Source: CAYREX01 sp964423505
GTDB taxonomy: Bacteria; Fermentibacterota; Fermentibacteria; Fermentibacterales; JCC-6
NCBI GenBank assembly: GCA_964423505.1
Contig: CAYREX010000004.1
Location: forward strand, 62,001-126,000
Direction of reading: 5' to 3'
DNA: 64,000 nt
Part shown: positions 9,281-18,554 of the stretch, piece by piece
Position numbering within the stretch: the stretch's first letter is position 1
Layout of the letters: each line of letters starts with the position of its first letter
The notes under the pieces: model-generated
Databases searched by the model: none
The model's input: the letters and a program-made list of their open reading frames with translations, nothing else
What the model was told of the DNA's origin: nothing
Program-made: the position numbers and the translations under genes

Positions 9281-10476
9281 TGGCTCTCAGGAGGATACGT
9301 CCGGGGGGAACCGAGGGCTGGCTCCGCGAGCTGGAGCTGGTCGGCGCCGACTCCGAGGCCTGGGAGCGCATCGGCAGGAAGGTGCTGGTCCTGGCCTTCC
9401 GGACCGACCCGCTGCGTCCGGCGGCGGCCAACGTGCTGAAGCAGTGCATGCTCTCCGGAGGAGCCGACGCGATAGTATCCCGGGGAGCCGTGAACTGCAC
9501 GGCCGACCCCGGCCCCGCGGTGGTCCTCGGTACCGAGAAGCAGCTCCGCAGGGCCTGCGACTCCCTGAAGGGGCAGCCGTTCGGCCTGGAGCGGCTCGGA
9601 GAGCGGCTCAGGTCCAGGCTCGAAGGCCCTGCGCGCCTCCCCGATAGGCTTTCAACCCCCGAAGGAGACCTGGACTTCTCGGCCGGCCCCCTCATCATGG
9701 GCATTCTGAACGTGACTCCCGACTCCTTCTCCGACGGGGGCCTGCACCTGGATCCGTCGGCGGCCGTTGCCCGGGGCAGAGAGATGGCAGCCGGTGGAGC
9801 TGCCATAGTGGACGTGGGCGCGGAGTCCACGAGGCCAGGCGCCGAACCGGTGCCGCCGGACGTCCAGCTCGAGCGGCTCCTGCCGGTGCTGGATGGCCTG
9901 CGCGGCAGGGGGACCGTCATCTCGGTGGATACAGGTAGCGCCCGGGTCGCCTCCCGGGCTCTCTCCGAGGGCGCGTCGATGATCAACGACGTGACCGCCC
10001 TCCGCGACCCGGAAATGGCCCCCCTGCTGGCCGAGCGGGGCGTCCCGGTCGTGCTCATGCACATGAGGGGGACCCCCGCAGACATGCAGGTGGCGCCGGA
10101 GTACGACGACGTCGTCGTCGAAGTGCGCGACTTCCTGGAGGAGCGCGCGGTCCGGGCAGTGGAAGCCGGCGTCGCCGGCCACATGATCCTGGTGGACCCC
10201 GGAATAGGCTTCGGCAAGAGGCTCCGCGACAACCTCGACCTGATACGGGACCTCGAGGAGATCTCCGCGCTGGGTTACCGGGTGGTCCTCGGTCACTCGA
10301 GGAAGAGCTTCCTCGGAAGGCTCACCGGGATAGCGGAGCCGGTGGAGCGGGAGGCTGCGACCCACGCCGTCACGGCGCTCTGCGCCACCCGTGCCGACGT
10401 GCTCCGGGTCCACGACGTGACGGGGGCGGCCCAGGTCCTCTCCGTCTCTCTCGCCATCCAGGGGGCCGGAACGTGA
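9280..10476 (+). CDS. folP: Dihydropteroate synthase with N-terminal extension
   Basis: 398 residues, starting at GTG overlapping the folE stop (TAGTG). The C-terminal ~270 residues form the DHPS TIM barrel: IMGILNVTPDSFSDGG, VDVGAESTRPGA, INDVTAL, VLMHMRGTPADMQ, VDPGIGFGK and LGHSRKSFLG. It condenses dihydropterin pyrophosphate with p-aminobenzoate. About 130 extra N-terminal residues precede the barrel, longer than E. coli FolP (282 residues); similar extensions occur in some bacterial and archaeal homologues and their role is unclear. The folP-cdaA order also occurs in Bacteroidetes. Confidence 0.95.
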   Translation: MALRRIRPGGTEGWLRELELVGADSEAWERIGRKVLVLAFRTDPLRPAAANVLKQCMLSGGADAIVSRGAVNCTADPGPAVVLGTEKQLRRACDSLKGQPFGLERLGERLRSRLEGPARLPDRLSTPEGDLDFSAGPLIMGILNVTPDSFSDGGLHLDPSAAVARGREMAAGGAAIVDVGAESTRPGAEPVPPDVQLERLLPVLDGLRGRGTVISVDTGSARVASRALSEGASMINDVTALRDPEMAPLLAERGVPVVLMHMRGTPADMQVAPEYDDVVVEVRDFLEERAVRAVEAGVAGHMILVDPGIGFGKRLRDNLDLIRDLEEISALGYRVVLGHSRKSFLGRLTGIAEPVEREAATHAVTALCATRADVLRVHDVTGAAQVLSVSLAIQGAGT

Positions 10477-11297
10477 TATCTCCCCTGGGCCAGCCGCTGC
10501 TGAGCCTCTTCTGGCTCGTTCAGCTCGTGAACATCATCCTCATAGCCTTCATCGTGCGCCTCGTCCTGAAGTTCCTCTGGCGAACCCCGGCCATGCCGGT
10601 TGTGCTAATGGTGCTGCTGATCCTGCTCATAGCCAGGGTCCTCGGCTTCCTGGGCTTCTACACGGTCACCTACCTGCTGGATGCCCTCTTCCCGATGCTG
10701 TTCATCGCGGTCATAGTGATCTTCCACGAGGAGGTCAGGGACCTCCTCGGCACCATGGGCAGGCACCTCTCCGCGAGGTTCTTCGGGGGCACCAAGCCGG
10801 AGAGCGGCCTCGTGGACTCCCTGGTGGAGGCCTGCGCCCTTCTCAGGCAGAGAAAGCTGGGCGGCCTGATGGTCCTGGAGGGTACCGAGTCGCTGGAGAA
10901 CGTGATAAGCGAGATGGTGCCGCTGGACAGGCTGAGCCCTCAGCCGCTGCTGATAGCGGCCCTGTTCCAGAAACCGGGCGTTCTGCACGACGGGGCGCTG
11001 CTCGTCCGGGACGGCGAGATAGTCGCTGCCAGGGCCATCCTGCCCCTCTCGAGGAAGACCTACATGGGCCGCAGGGTCCGGGGGGAAGCCGGGCCCCGGT
11101 CGGCGCTGGGCACGAGGCACAGGGCCGCCCTGGGGATCACGGAGGTCTCGGACGCCACGGCGGTCGTGGTCAGCGAGGAGACGGGCAACTACAGCCTCGC
11201 CAGGGAGGGCGTGCTTCACGAGGACATCTCCAGGGGGAGGCTCAGGGAGATGCTGCTGGAGTCGGGTACCGGCGGGGGGAGGGAAGGCCCTGCCTGA
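10473..11297 (+). CDS. cdaA: Diadenylate cyclase CdaA
   Basis: 274 residues, GTG start overlapping the folP stop (GTGA). Three N-terminal membrane segments (FWLVQLVNIILIAFIV, MPVVLMVLLILLIARVL, LLDALFPMLFIAVIVIF) are followed by a DisA_N catalytic domain with the DGA motif in LHDGALLVRDG (~residue 173) and RHR in GTRHRAALG (~residue 214). It makes c-di-AMP from two ATP. The usual partner ybbR/cdaR is not next to it; the following gene is an isoprenyl-synthase-like protein. Confidence 0.94.
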   Translation: MISPLGQPLLSLFWLVQLVNIILIAFIVRLVLKFLWRTPAMPVVLMVLLILLIARVLGFLGFYTVTYLLDALFPMLFIAVIVIFHEEVRDLLGTMGRHLSARFFGGTKPESGLVDSLVEACALLRQRKLGGLMVLEGTESLENVISEMVPLDRLSPQPLLIAALFQKPGVLHDGALLVRDGEIVAARAILPLSRKTYMGRRVRGEAGPRSALGTRHRAALGITEVSDATAVVVSEETGNYSLAREGVLHEDISRGRLREMLLESGTGGGREGPA

Positions 11298-12084
11298 GAG
11301 GTGGAAGGAGAGGCTGTCGGAGGAGGTCCGCTCCCTGGTGAGCGGCTCGCTGGGGAGTCTCCCCGGCGACTTCGGAGAGCCGCTCCTCGACGTGGCTACC
11401 CTGGGCGGGTCCATGGAGCTGAGCCTCCTGGCCTGCGGATGCTCCGCATGGTGCGGCGCCGAACCGGAGGAGGGCATGCCGGTGGCGGCGGCCTCCCACC
11501 TTCTCATGGCCGCCGGATCGGCCCACCAGCTCCTTCCCGGTCTCGGCGGGGAGATGCCCGGCGGGCTCTCCGGCGCCCTGACGGATGACATCCCGATGTT
11601 CACCGCGGTGCTCTGCGGCGACGCCCTCATCCCGCTCGCTCTGGGGCACCTGGCCTCGGAGTGCGGGAGGCACGCCGCCCAGCTCGTCTCGGAGGCGGTC
11701 CGGGCCATGGGGGGGGGCGGCTTCCTGAGCGGCCTCTGCCTGGATCTGGACGCGGCGGAGGGACGCCTGCACCACTCCGAGGAGGAGATGCCCTGGGAGA
11801 TGTCCGCGGGCAGCCTCTCCCGGTTCGCGGCCATGGGCGGCGCGATGGTGGCCGGAGCCCCCGAGGGCAGGCTCGGGGACGCCGCAGAGATAGGTGTCCT
11901 GCTCGGGAGGGCCCACCTGCTCCGGAGCGGTCTCTCCAGGCCCTCCCTGGGAGGCAGGAGCCGCAGGGCCGAGGCCGCCCGACTGGTGGAGCTGGCCATG
12001 GGAATCGTCGAGGGGACCCCCGGCTCGTCGCTGCTGGTCTCGCTCATCTACCTGTTCGACATGATGCCGGGGTCAGCCGGCTAG
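11290..12084 (+). CDS. Degenerate polyprenyl synthetase-like (isoprenoid synthase fold) protein
   Basis: The helical pattern follows farnesyl/geranylgeranyl diphosphate synthases: ERWKERLSEEV..., LLDVATLGGSMELSLLA, a helix at the site of the first Asp motif, VLCGDALIPLALGHLA (compare LAGDALLTLAF), and EMSAGSLSRFAAMGG in place of KTGALF. Both DDxxD motifs are missing (first site HLLMAAGSAHQLLPG; second site LGRAHLLRSG), so prenyl transfer is unlikely. Start taken at CTG 11290, seven bases after a GGGAGGGAAGG Shine-Dalgarno, overlapping the cdaA end; the first standard in-frame start is GTG 11338, which would remove the expected first helix. It ends 4 bases into convergent priA. Confidence 0.6.
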   Translation: MPERWKERLSEEVRSLVSGSLGSLPGDFGEPLLDVATLGGSMELSLLACGCSAWCGAEPEEGMPVAAASHLLMAAGSAHQLLPGLGGEMPGGLSGALTDDIPMFTAVLCGDALIPLALGHLASECGRHAAQLVSEAVRAMGGGGFLSGLCLDLDAAEGRLHHSEEEMPWEMSAGSLSRFAAMGGAMVAGAPEGRLGDAAEIGVLLGRAHLLRSGLSRPSLGGRSRRAEAARLVELAMGIVEGTPGSSLLVSLIYLFDMMPGSAG

Positions 12085-14501
12085 AGCAGGTCCATCGGGT
12101 CTACGTCGATGTCCATCCTGACGCCCCTCTTCTTCTCCAGTCCCTCGAAACGCTCCAGCATCATGTCGCACAGGGAGGAGAGCGCCCTCCTGGAGCCGGA
12201 CCTGGCCAGCGACGCCCACCTGTACCTGCGGTTTATCCTGGGGATGGGCGCCGAGTCCGGGCCGCTCATGACCACGCCCCCGACCTCCGCCCCGGAGCAC
12301 GTGGATGCTGCGGCGACGGCTACCGCCCGCTCTTCCAGCCCGGTCCACAGGAACCTCACCATGTGACCGAAGGGCGGATAGCCGAAGAGCCTCCTCACGG
12401 CGCTCTCGCTCTCCCAGAAGGCACGGTAGTCTCCGCGGGCCGCCGCCCCTATGACCTGGTCCGAGGTGTCCGCCGCCTGTATGACGACCTCTCCCGGACG
12501 GTCGCCCCGTCCGGCCCTCCCCGCCACCTGCAGAACGAGCTGAAAGGTCCTCTCGGCCGCCCTCAGGTCCGGGAAGGCGAGCCCCATGTCCGCCGCGACC
12601 ATCCCCACGAGGGTGACCCCCTGGAAGTCGTGCCCCTTGGCGACCATCTGCGTTCCGAGCAGCACGTCCGCGTTCCCTCCGGCGAACCGCTCCAGGATGT
12701 CCCAGTGCGAGGACCTCCCGGACGTGGTGTCCGAGTCCATCCTCATGACCCTCGTGTCCGGAAGCAGGCTGGCGAGCTCCCCCTCCACCTTCTGTATCCC
12801 GGGGCCGAGATGGGCGAAGCAGTCGTGGCCGCACTCCGGGCAGAGGGAGAGGGCCCTCTTCCACCAGCCGCAGTGGTGGCACCTCAGCACCTCGCCCCGC
12901 CTGTGGTACGTCGGGGTTATGCCGCAACGGGGGCAGGTCTCCCGGTGGCCGCAGCTCCTGCATACCTGCGTGGGGGAGAAGCCCCTCCGGTTGACCAGGA
13001 TTATGCACTGCTCACCCCGGGCGGTCCTCCTGCCTATTCCCTCCAGGAGCCTGTCCGAGAGTATCCTCCGCTCGGATATGCCGGTCTCCACAAGCACCGG
13101 CACGGGCATGGGCCTCGAGTCTACCCTCTCCGGCAGCTCCAGGAGGCGGTACCTTCCGGATACGGCGTTCCCGTACGACTCCATGGAGGGGCTGGCCGAC
13201 CCGAGGATGACAGGGATCCGGGACATCGCACCCCTCATGACCGCGGTGTCCCTGCCGTGGTAGTGCGGCAGCTCGCTCTGCTTGTAGCTCCCGTCGTGCT
13301 CCTCGTCCACCACGATGACGCCGAGGTCCGGCAGGGGAGCGAAGACCGCGCTCCTCGGCCCCACGACGACACGGCTACGGCCATTTCTGGCCATGTTCCA
13401 TCCGGTGAGCCGCTCGCCCGGGGACATTGCGCTGTGGAGTACCCCTACCTTGCCGGGAAATCGGGCCTCGAACCTGGAGACGGTCAGCGGGGTCAGGGAT
13501 ATCTCCGGGATCATCACCAGCGCGGAGAGCCCCCTCTCCAGGGCCTGTGCTATGACCCTCAGGTAGACCTCGGTCTTGCCGCTCCCCGTAACCCCGTGGA
13601 GCAGGTATGTCCCCGGCGGGGGAGCCCCGTCGCCCAACTCGGAGAGGACCTCCCGCTGTCTCGGCGTCAGCGCCGGGGGGCTCGATGCGCTCTCCCGGTC
13701 CACGAGGCTGCCCTGCCGCTCCCGACGGCCGGCGGGGGCTGGAGCCAGGCGCTCCCCGATCACGCCACGGTCGAGGAGCGACCGGAGGGAGGAGGCCCGG
13801 GCGCCGGCTGCCGCGAGGAGGTCGCCCCTCTCCACCGGGCCGTCGACGCCGGCCAGCGTCACGAGTATCTCCGCCTGCCTGGGCGCCCTCCTCCTCATAC
13901 CCTCCGCCAGCTTCACCAGCTGTTCCGGGGACCGTCGCGGCTCCACCATCCTCACCTTCCGGGGCCTCGGCATGGAGTCGCTCTCGAACCAGGTCTCCAC
14001 GATCCCCTCCGCCTCGAGGCGCGCCAGGGAAGCCCCCACGCTGTCGGCGTCGCAATCGGGACCGACCAGCGTCCGCACTGCCAGGGCCCTGCCGGGGACC
14101 AGCGCCGCATGCAGGGGAGAGTCGCCGGGCGGCCGGCCAAGAGCCCTCACCATCCTGATCGCCCTTCCGGAGAGGCCGGGGGGATGGGCCGCCGCCATCA
14201 TCATCCCGGGCGGGCTCCGGTAGTACGAGGAGGCCCAGCGGACCAGGCGGAGCACGTCCGGCGGCAGGAGCGGCGCCGAGTCCAGGCGCTCGAGGACCTC
14301 CCTGACCTCGACCCCTTCCGGCCCGGCTCCCGGGTTCGTATCCCAGACGTACCCGACCAGCCTGTCCCGGCCGAACGGCACGGCGACCCTGCAGCCCTCC
14401 AGGGAGCCGCCGTCCATGGATGCGGGCAGCATGTAGGTGAAGGTGCTCCAGATGGGGCGATTGAGGGCCACTCCCACCGGACGCCCGCCGGACGGGCTCA
14501 T
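12081..14501 (-). CDS. priA: Primosomal protein N' (replication restart helicase)
   Basis: 806 residues from ATG 14501, which overlaps the upstream TGA (ATGA); the ORF can be extended further but only within the amidohydrolase gene. The N-terminal DNA-binding domain starts VGVALNRPIWSTFTYMLP. The helicase core has Walker A GVTGSGKTEVYL, DEEHDGSYK and GSASPS. Paired zinc-binding cysteines lie in CRSCGHRETCPRCG and CHHCGWW...CPECGHD, followed by QMVAKGHDF and QVAGRAGRG. It reloads the replisome at stalled forks. It converges with the isoprenyl-synthase-like gene, sharing 4 bases. Confidence 0.95.
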   Translation of the reverse strand: MSPSGGRPVGVALNRPIWSTFTYMLPASMDGGSLEGCRVAVPFGRDRLVGYVWDTNPGAGPEGVEVREVLERLDSAPLLPPDVLRLVRWASSYYRSPPGMMMAAAHPPGLSGRAIRMVRALGRPPGDSPLHAALVPGRALAVRTLVGPDCDADSVGASLARLEAEGIVETWFESDSMPRPRKVRMVEPRRSPEQLVKLAEGMRRRAPRQAEILVTLAGVDGPVERGDLLAAAGARASSLRSLLDRGVIGERLAPAPAGRRERQGSLVDRESASSPPALTPRQREVLSELGDGAPPPGTYLLHGVTGSGKTEVYLRVIAQALERGLSALVMIPEISLTPLTVSRFEARFPGKVGVLHSAMSPGERLTGWNMARNGRSRVVVGPRSAVFAPLPDLGVIVVDEEHDGSYKQSELPHYHGRDTAVMRGAMSRIPVILGSASPSMESYGNAVSGRYRLLELPERVDSRPMPVPVLVETGISERRILSDRLLEGIGRRTARGEQCIILVNRRGFSPTQVCRSCGHRETCPRCGITPTYHRRGEVLRCHHCGWWKRALSLCPECGHDCFAHLGPGIQKVEGELASLLPDTRVMRMDSDTTSGRSSHWDILERFAGGNADVLLGTQMVAKGHDFQGVTLVGMVAADMGLAFPDLRAAERTFQLVLQVAGRAGRGDRPGEVVIQAADTSDQVIGAAARGDYRAFWESESAVRRLFGYPPFGHMVRFLWTGLEERAVAVAAASTCSGAEVGGVVMSGPDSAPIPRINRRYRWASLARSGSRRALSSLCDMMLERFEGLEKKRGVRMDIDVDPMDLL

Positions 14502-15817
14502 CCCACGGGACGCCGGTCCGTCCCCGGGCCGGCCTCCTGCGCCAGCGCCGAGGCTGACCGCTCGACCTCCAGCCTGGCCTCGGAGAGCGGCATGGGCGGA
14601 GCGGGCAGGGTGGGCCACTCTCCCCGGTCGTAGAGTATCCTCCCGCCGGCCATGGTCATGCGGACCCGGGAGGGCCAGTGGAGCTGGAAGAGGGAGGCCA
14701 GGGGGTCCTCCATGCAGGGCAGCTCCTCCCACCACTCCTCACCGGGGTCCAGGAGCACCATGTCGGCGGCCCAGCCGGGGGCCAGCCTGCCCACGCGACT
14801 CCATCCGAGCGCCTTCGCGCCGGCGAGGGTGGCCATCCGGAGCCAGAGGGCCCCATCCGACCCGGACGGCGAGCCGGTGACCGCCGACAGCGAGGAGGCC
14901 AGCCTGACGTCCCCGGCGAGGTCCAGCGAGTCGTTGCAGGGCGCGCCGTCGCTCCCCAGGCAGACCCTGACCCCGGCGTCCAGGGCGTGCGGGACATCGG
15001 CGATGCCGCTGCCCAGCTTGAGGTTGGTCCAGGGGCAGTGGACCATCGCCGTCCCGGTGGACGCCATCAGCCCGGCCTCCCCCCCGGTCAGGTGAACGCA
15101 GTGTGCCAGCAGCGCACCGGGGCCGAGGAAGCCCCTCTCGGCGAGATATCGGACGTTGCCCCCGGATGCGGCTATGTCGGGGTGATCCAGCTCGTCCGGC
15201 GACTCGGATGAGTGCGTGGCCCTCGGAGAGCCCTCCGGCAGCTCCGCCATCCACCGCCAGACATCGTCGGAGCAGGAGAGGGCGAACCTGGGAACGCTGG
15301 CGTAGCTCACCAGGCCGCCGCACGCCGCCCTGACCCTCTCCGACTCCTCCCGGAGCCAGCCCGTCTCCCTGGCTATCCAATCCGGCCCGATGTCCATCAG
15401 GGCGTTACCGACCAGTGCCCTCGCACCGGAGCGCCTGAGGATGTCCACGGTTACTCCGGAGCCCTCAACGGTGCCCATGTCCAGGAGGCCGGTGCAGCCG
15501 GAAGAGAACAGCTCCCTCAGGGAGGCGTTCACGGATGTCGCCAGCGTATCCGGGGTATGGGAGGCCTCCAGCGGCCATATCCGCTCCCGGAGCCAGGGCA
15601 GCAGCGTGCGCCGCTCCGCCATGCCGCGGAAGAGGGTCTGTCCCAGGTGCACGTGGGCCTGTACGAGGCCGGGGAGGGCTATGCAGGAGGACCAGGGCCC
15701 GTCCGGTCCGCGTCGCTCCACTGAGCGGAGTACGCCGTCCTCCACGGTCAGGAGGAAACCTCCCCCGCGCAGCTCGCCTCCGTCGACCAGGCCTCCGGCA
15801 AGGAACTCGCAACACAT
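14498..15817 (-). CDS. Amidohydrolase, MTA/SAH- or guanine-deaminase-like
   Basis: 439 residues from ATG 15817. Metal-dependent hydrolase barrel with AHVHLGQTLFRGM (HxH), THSSE, AHCVHL and GSDGAPCND (metal Asp). LPWLRERIWPLEA resembles the substrate-lid region of S-adenosylhomocysteine/methylthioadenosine, guanine and triazine deaminases; the exact substrate cannot be told. An upstream extension of ~99 residues is rejected: it is low-complexity and runs into the divergent M16 gene. It has no Shine-Dalgarno and a -10-like CATAAT six bases before the ATG, so its mRNA is probably leaderless. It is coupled to priA by ATGA. Confidence 0.85.
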   Translation of the reverse strand: MCCEFLAGGLVDGGELRGGGFLLTVEDGVLRSVERRGPDGPWSSCIALPGLVQAHVHLGQTLFRGMAERRTLLPWLRERIWPLEASHTPDTLATSVNASLRELFSSGCTGLLDMGTVEGSGVTVDILRRSGARALVGNALMDIGPDWIARETGWLREESERVRAACGGLVSYASVPRFALSCSDDVWRWMAELPEGSPRATHSSESPDELDHPDIAASGGNVRYLAERGFLGPGALLAHCVHLTGGEAGLMASTGTAMVHCPWTNLKLGSGIADVPHALDAGVRVCLGSDGAPCNDSLDLAGDVRLASSLSAVTGSPSGSDGALWLRMATLAGAKALGWSRVGRLAPGWAADMVLLDPGEEWWEELPCMEDPLASLFQLHWPSRVRMTMAGGRILYDRGEWPTLPAPPMPLSEARLEVERSASALAQEAGPGTDRRPVG

Positions 15818-15823
15818 GTCCCG

Positions 15824-15829
15824 ATTATG
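15824..15829 (-). promoter_or_regulatory. -10 element of the amidohydrolase-priA transcript (leaderless)
   Basis: CATAAT on the minus strand ends six bases before the ATG at 15817, so the expected transcription start is the A of the ATG. No convincing -35 is visible. Confidence 0.45.
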
Positions 15830-15881
15830 ACGAATGCCGCCCCGCTGAGTACCCCCGAGTGTGGCGGGACCGGTCGTCGGC

Positions 15882-15891
15882 GTGTTAGATT
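15882..15891 (+). promoter_or_regulatory. Extended -10 promoter for the M16 peptidase operon
   Basis: TGTTAGATT matches the extended -10 pattern TGnTATAAT, 41 bases before the ATG at 15933. There is no clear -35, as expected for extended -10 promoters. GGAGGAAGA at 15922-15930 is the ribosome-binding site. Confidence 0.45.
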
Positions 15892-15932
15892 CCAGGCGGC
15901 CCTGCCGGGCCGCTCCAGAGCGGAGGAAGACC

Positions 15933-17246
15933 ATGAGAGCAGTCATGTGCGCAGCAGTAGTCCTGACGGCGGCGTCCGCCCCGGCGGCCGAGCTCCACAC
16001 TGACAGCCTGGCCAACGGGCTGACGGTGATAGCCGTGCCGGACCCTACCGCCCCGGTGGTGACCATCTGCATAGCCGTGAGGACCGGCGCCACCTGCGAG
16101 ACGCCGGAGACCAACGGGCTTGCGCACTTCTACGAGCACATGTTCTTCAAGGGGAACGAGGCGCTCCCTGACCAGACCGCCTACAACCTCAGGATGGGCG
16201 AGCTCGGCATAATCCGCAACGGCACCACCTCGCCGGAGAAGGTGGAGTACTACATCACCCTCCGTTCCGACAGGCTCTCCGAGGGCCTCCGTTTCATGTA
16301 CGACGCCATAACCTCCCCCCTCTTCGACATGGAGGAGATGGAGAGGGAGCGGGAGGTCATCATGAACGAGTACGAGCGGGGCCGGACGGAGCCGCTCCGG
16401 CCGCTCTGGGACGCCAGGGAGGACGTTCTCTTCCCGGACGCCCCCTGGAGGATAAGCGCCATCGGCGAGCCGGAGGTGATCCTCTCCGCCGCGCCACCGG
16501 CAATGCACGACTTCCAGCATAGGTACTACACCCCGGACAACTCCGCCCTGATAGTCGCCGGTGACGTCGAGGCCGGCCTGGTCATGGAGCTGGCGGAGGA
16601 GATATACGGCCCCTGGGAGAGGGGCGGCCGCAGCGACTACGACAGCCTCCCCCGCTCCATCTCCATCGCCTCGGACACGCTGGTGGATGTGGAGAGCCCC
16701 TCCGGACTGACCTACGTGAGCATCGTGTACGAGGGTCCCTCGATAGCGGACCGGCCCGGCGACAGCTACCCGGCGGACGTCTGGGGCTCGTACCTCGACC
16801 TGATGAGCAGGGAGTTCTACACCGACCTGGTCACATTCGGTCCATTCCTGGACGTTACCGGCTCCTACTACACCCAGCGCTTCGCCCCCACGATCACCTT
16901 CGGTGGTCCGGTGGCCGCCGGGATGGAGGAGGAGGCGCTGGACCTGCTCCGCGAGGAGATAGACCAGCTCCTGGACCCCTCCTACTACGACGCGGAGGGC
17001 CTGGAGCTGGCAACGGAGCACCTGCGGAGGCACAGGCTCCTCTCCGGGGAGACCGCCAGGGACCTTGCCGTCGACGCGCTGCCCTTCTGGTGGGTGGTGG
17101 CCGGCGACATCGATTACTACCGGACATACCCGGACAGCGTCGAGGCTGTCACCCTGCCGGAGATAGACGACTTCCTCGATGAGTGGATACGGGGCGAGCC
17201 GTCGGTTGCCTTCGTGATGGCCCCGTCGGGAGAGGTGCCCGAATGA
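15933..17246 (+). CDS. M16 family zinc peptidase (catalytic subunit), exported
   Basis: 437 residues from ATG 15933 behind CGGAGGAAGA. A signal peptide (about residues 1-19, ASAPAAE) precedes an M16 domain with the inverted zinc motif HFYEH (residues 65-69) and the distal Glu in NEYERG (~146), so the metal site is complete. LDNGLTV-type and YYTPDNSALIVAGDV segments are typical of the family. It probably degrades peptides in the periplasm. The following M16 gene overlaps by ATGA and lacks the zinc motif, the usual M16B active/inactive pair. Confidence 0.9.
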   Translation: MRAVMCAAVVLTAASAPAAELHTDSLANGLTVIAVPDPTAPVVTICIAVRTGATCETPETNGLAHFYEHMFFKGNEALPDQTAYNLRMGELGIIRNGTTSPEKVEYYITLRSDRLSEGLRFMYDAITSPLFDMEEMEREREVIMNEYERGRTEPLRPLWDAREDVLFPDAPWRISAIGEPEVILSAAPPAMHDFQHRYYTPDNSALIVAGDVEAGLVMELAEEIYGPWERGGRSDYDSLPRSISIASDTLVDVESPSGLTYVSIVYEGPSIADRPGDSYPADVWGSYLDLMSREFYTDLVTFGPFLDVTGSYYTQRFAPTITFGGPVAAGMEEEALDLLREEIDQLLDPSYYDAEGLELATEHLRRHRLLSGETARDLAVDALPFWWVVAGDIDYYRTYPDSVEAVTLPEIDDFLDEWIRGEPSVAFVMAPSGEVPE

Positions 17247-18544
17247 GGGCTGCGGCGGTCGTCCTCGTCGCGGCGCTGGCCGCATCTGCCGGCGTGCCGG
17301 ACGACGTCACCGAGCTGGACCTGGACAACGGGCTGCACGTCATCACCAGGACCCTGCAGGGCAACGAGATAGAGGGAGTGTCCCTCTTCTTCGTAGGGGG
17401 CTCGCGGGTTCTGGACGAGGAGACACAGGGACTGGAGCGCTTCGCGCTGGAGTGCGCGGCCATGGGCTCCGTTGAGTACCCGGGGCCGGCCTGGCGGGAG
17501 CTGATGGACCGGACGAGGGCCGAGTGGACCGGCAGCTACAACTACGACTACTCCCGCTTTCACCTCAGGTGCCTGCGCGAGGACCTTCCCGACCTCCTGG
17601 CGACATTCGGCAGCTGCCTCAGGGAGCCGGAGCTCGACCCGGCGGCTGTCGAGCAGGTGAGGGAGAGCATACTCCGGGACCTGCTCTCCAAGGTCAGCGA
17701 CCCGGACTCCTGGATATGGTACGTGGCCAACGACGCCTTCATGCCCGGGCACACCTACAGGATGCTTCCGGACGGCACGCGGGAGACCGTGACCGGCTTC
17801 ACGGCGGATGACGTGCTCGCATTCCTCGACGAGCGCCTCCATGCCGGGAACCTCCTGGTGACCCACGCCGGTCCCACGCCGCCAGACGAGCTGGAGGAGA
17901 TCCTGGAGGAGTCCTTCGGCTGGATACCCCCGGGCGGCACCGAGCTTCCGGAGGTGGAGCCTTTCGAAGTCCCCAGGGACACCCTCGCCCTGCAGCAACG
18001 CGCAGTCCCAACGGCCTACGTGGTCGTGAAGCTGCCGGCGCCATCCCAGGCCGACCCGGACCTGGTCCCATTCCGGGCGGGCATGGCGGTCATCGACGAG
18101 ATGCTCTGGCAGGTCCTGCGCACCGAGAGCGCTCTCACCTACGCGACCTTCGCGGGGGCCACCAGCTACGAGGAGAACTGGGGCTACATGTACGTCAGCA
18201 CGCCCCAGCCGGTCGCCGCCTGCTCGCTGATGGCCGGCGTCATGTCGGACGCGGCATCCGGGGGTCTGGACCGGGCGGTGGTCACCGGTACCGTGGAGAG
18301 GATGGCCACCATGGACGCCATGGGCTCGGCGGAGAGGTCCGTCCAGTGCCGGATGCTGGGCAGCGGCTGGATAACCGCCGGCGACTGGGCCGCCCCCTTC
18401 CGGGAGGTGGACGCGATGGCCGGTCTCGCTCCGGAGGACATCTCCGCGGCGCTGGACCGATGGGTGCGCAGCGGCGCATGGGGAGTGATAGCCGATACTA
18501 CAGTGGTCCCCGCGGATGACCTTCATCCGTGGCCGCTCCGGTGA
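17243..18544 (+). CDS. M16 peptidase-like protein, non-catalytic partner
   Basis: 433 residues from ATG 17243 (ATGA overlap with the preceding gene). Signal peptide MRAAAVVLVAALAASAG. The fold follows M16 (LDLDNGLHVITR, later domain with TESALTYATF) but the position of HxxEH reads ERFALECAA, so no zinc site remains. In M16B pairs the second subunit often supplies substrate-binding residues only (family knowledge). It is expected to form a heterodimer with the upstream protein. Confidence 0.85.
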   Translation: MRAAAVVLVAALAASAGVPDDVTELDLDNGLHVITRTLQGNEIEGVSLFFVGGSRVLDEETQGLERFALECAAMGSVEYPGPAWRELMDRTRAEWTGSYNYDYSRFHLRCLREDLPDLLATFGSCLREPELDPAAVEQVRESILRDLLSKVSDPDSWIWYVANDAFMPGHTYRMLPDGTRETVTGFTADDVLAFLDERLHAGNLLVTHAGPTPPDELEEILEESFGWIPPGGTELPEVEPFEVPRDTLALQQRAVPTAYVVVKLPAPSQADPDLVPFRAGMAVIDEMLWQVLRTESALTYATFAGATSYEENWGYMYVSTPQPVAACSLMAGVMSDAASGGLDRAVVTGTVERMATMDAMGSAERSVQCRMLGSGWITAGDWAAPFREVDAMAGLAPEDISAALDRWVRSGAWGVIADTTVVPADDLHPWPLR

Positions 18545-18554
18545 AGGGAGAGAG

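Noticed and set aside
14502..14735. Longer N-terminus for PriA
   Set aside because: It would overlap the amidohydrolase coding region, encodes a low-complexity Pro/Gly/Arg stretch, and the ATGA junction plus conserved N-terminal strand favour 14501.
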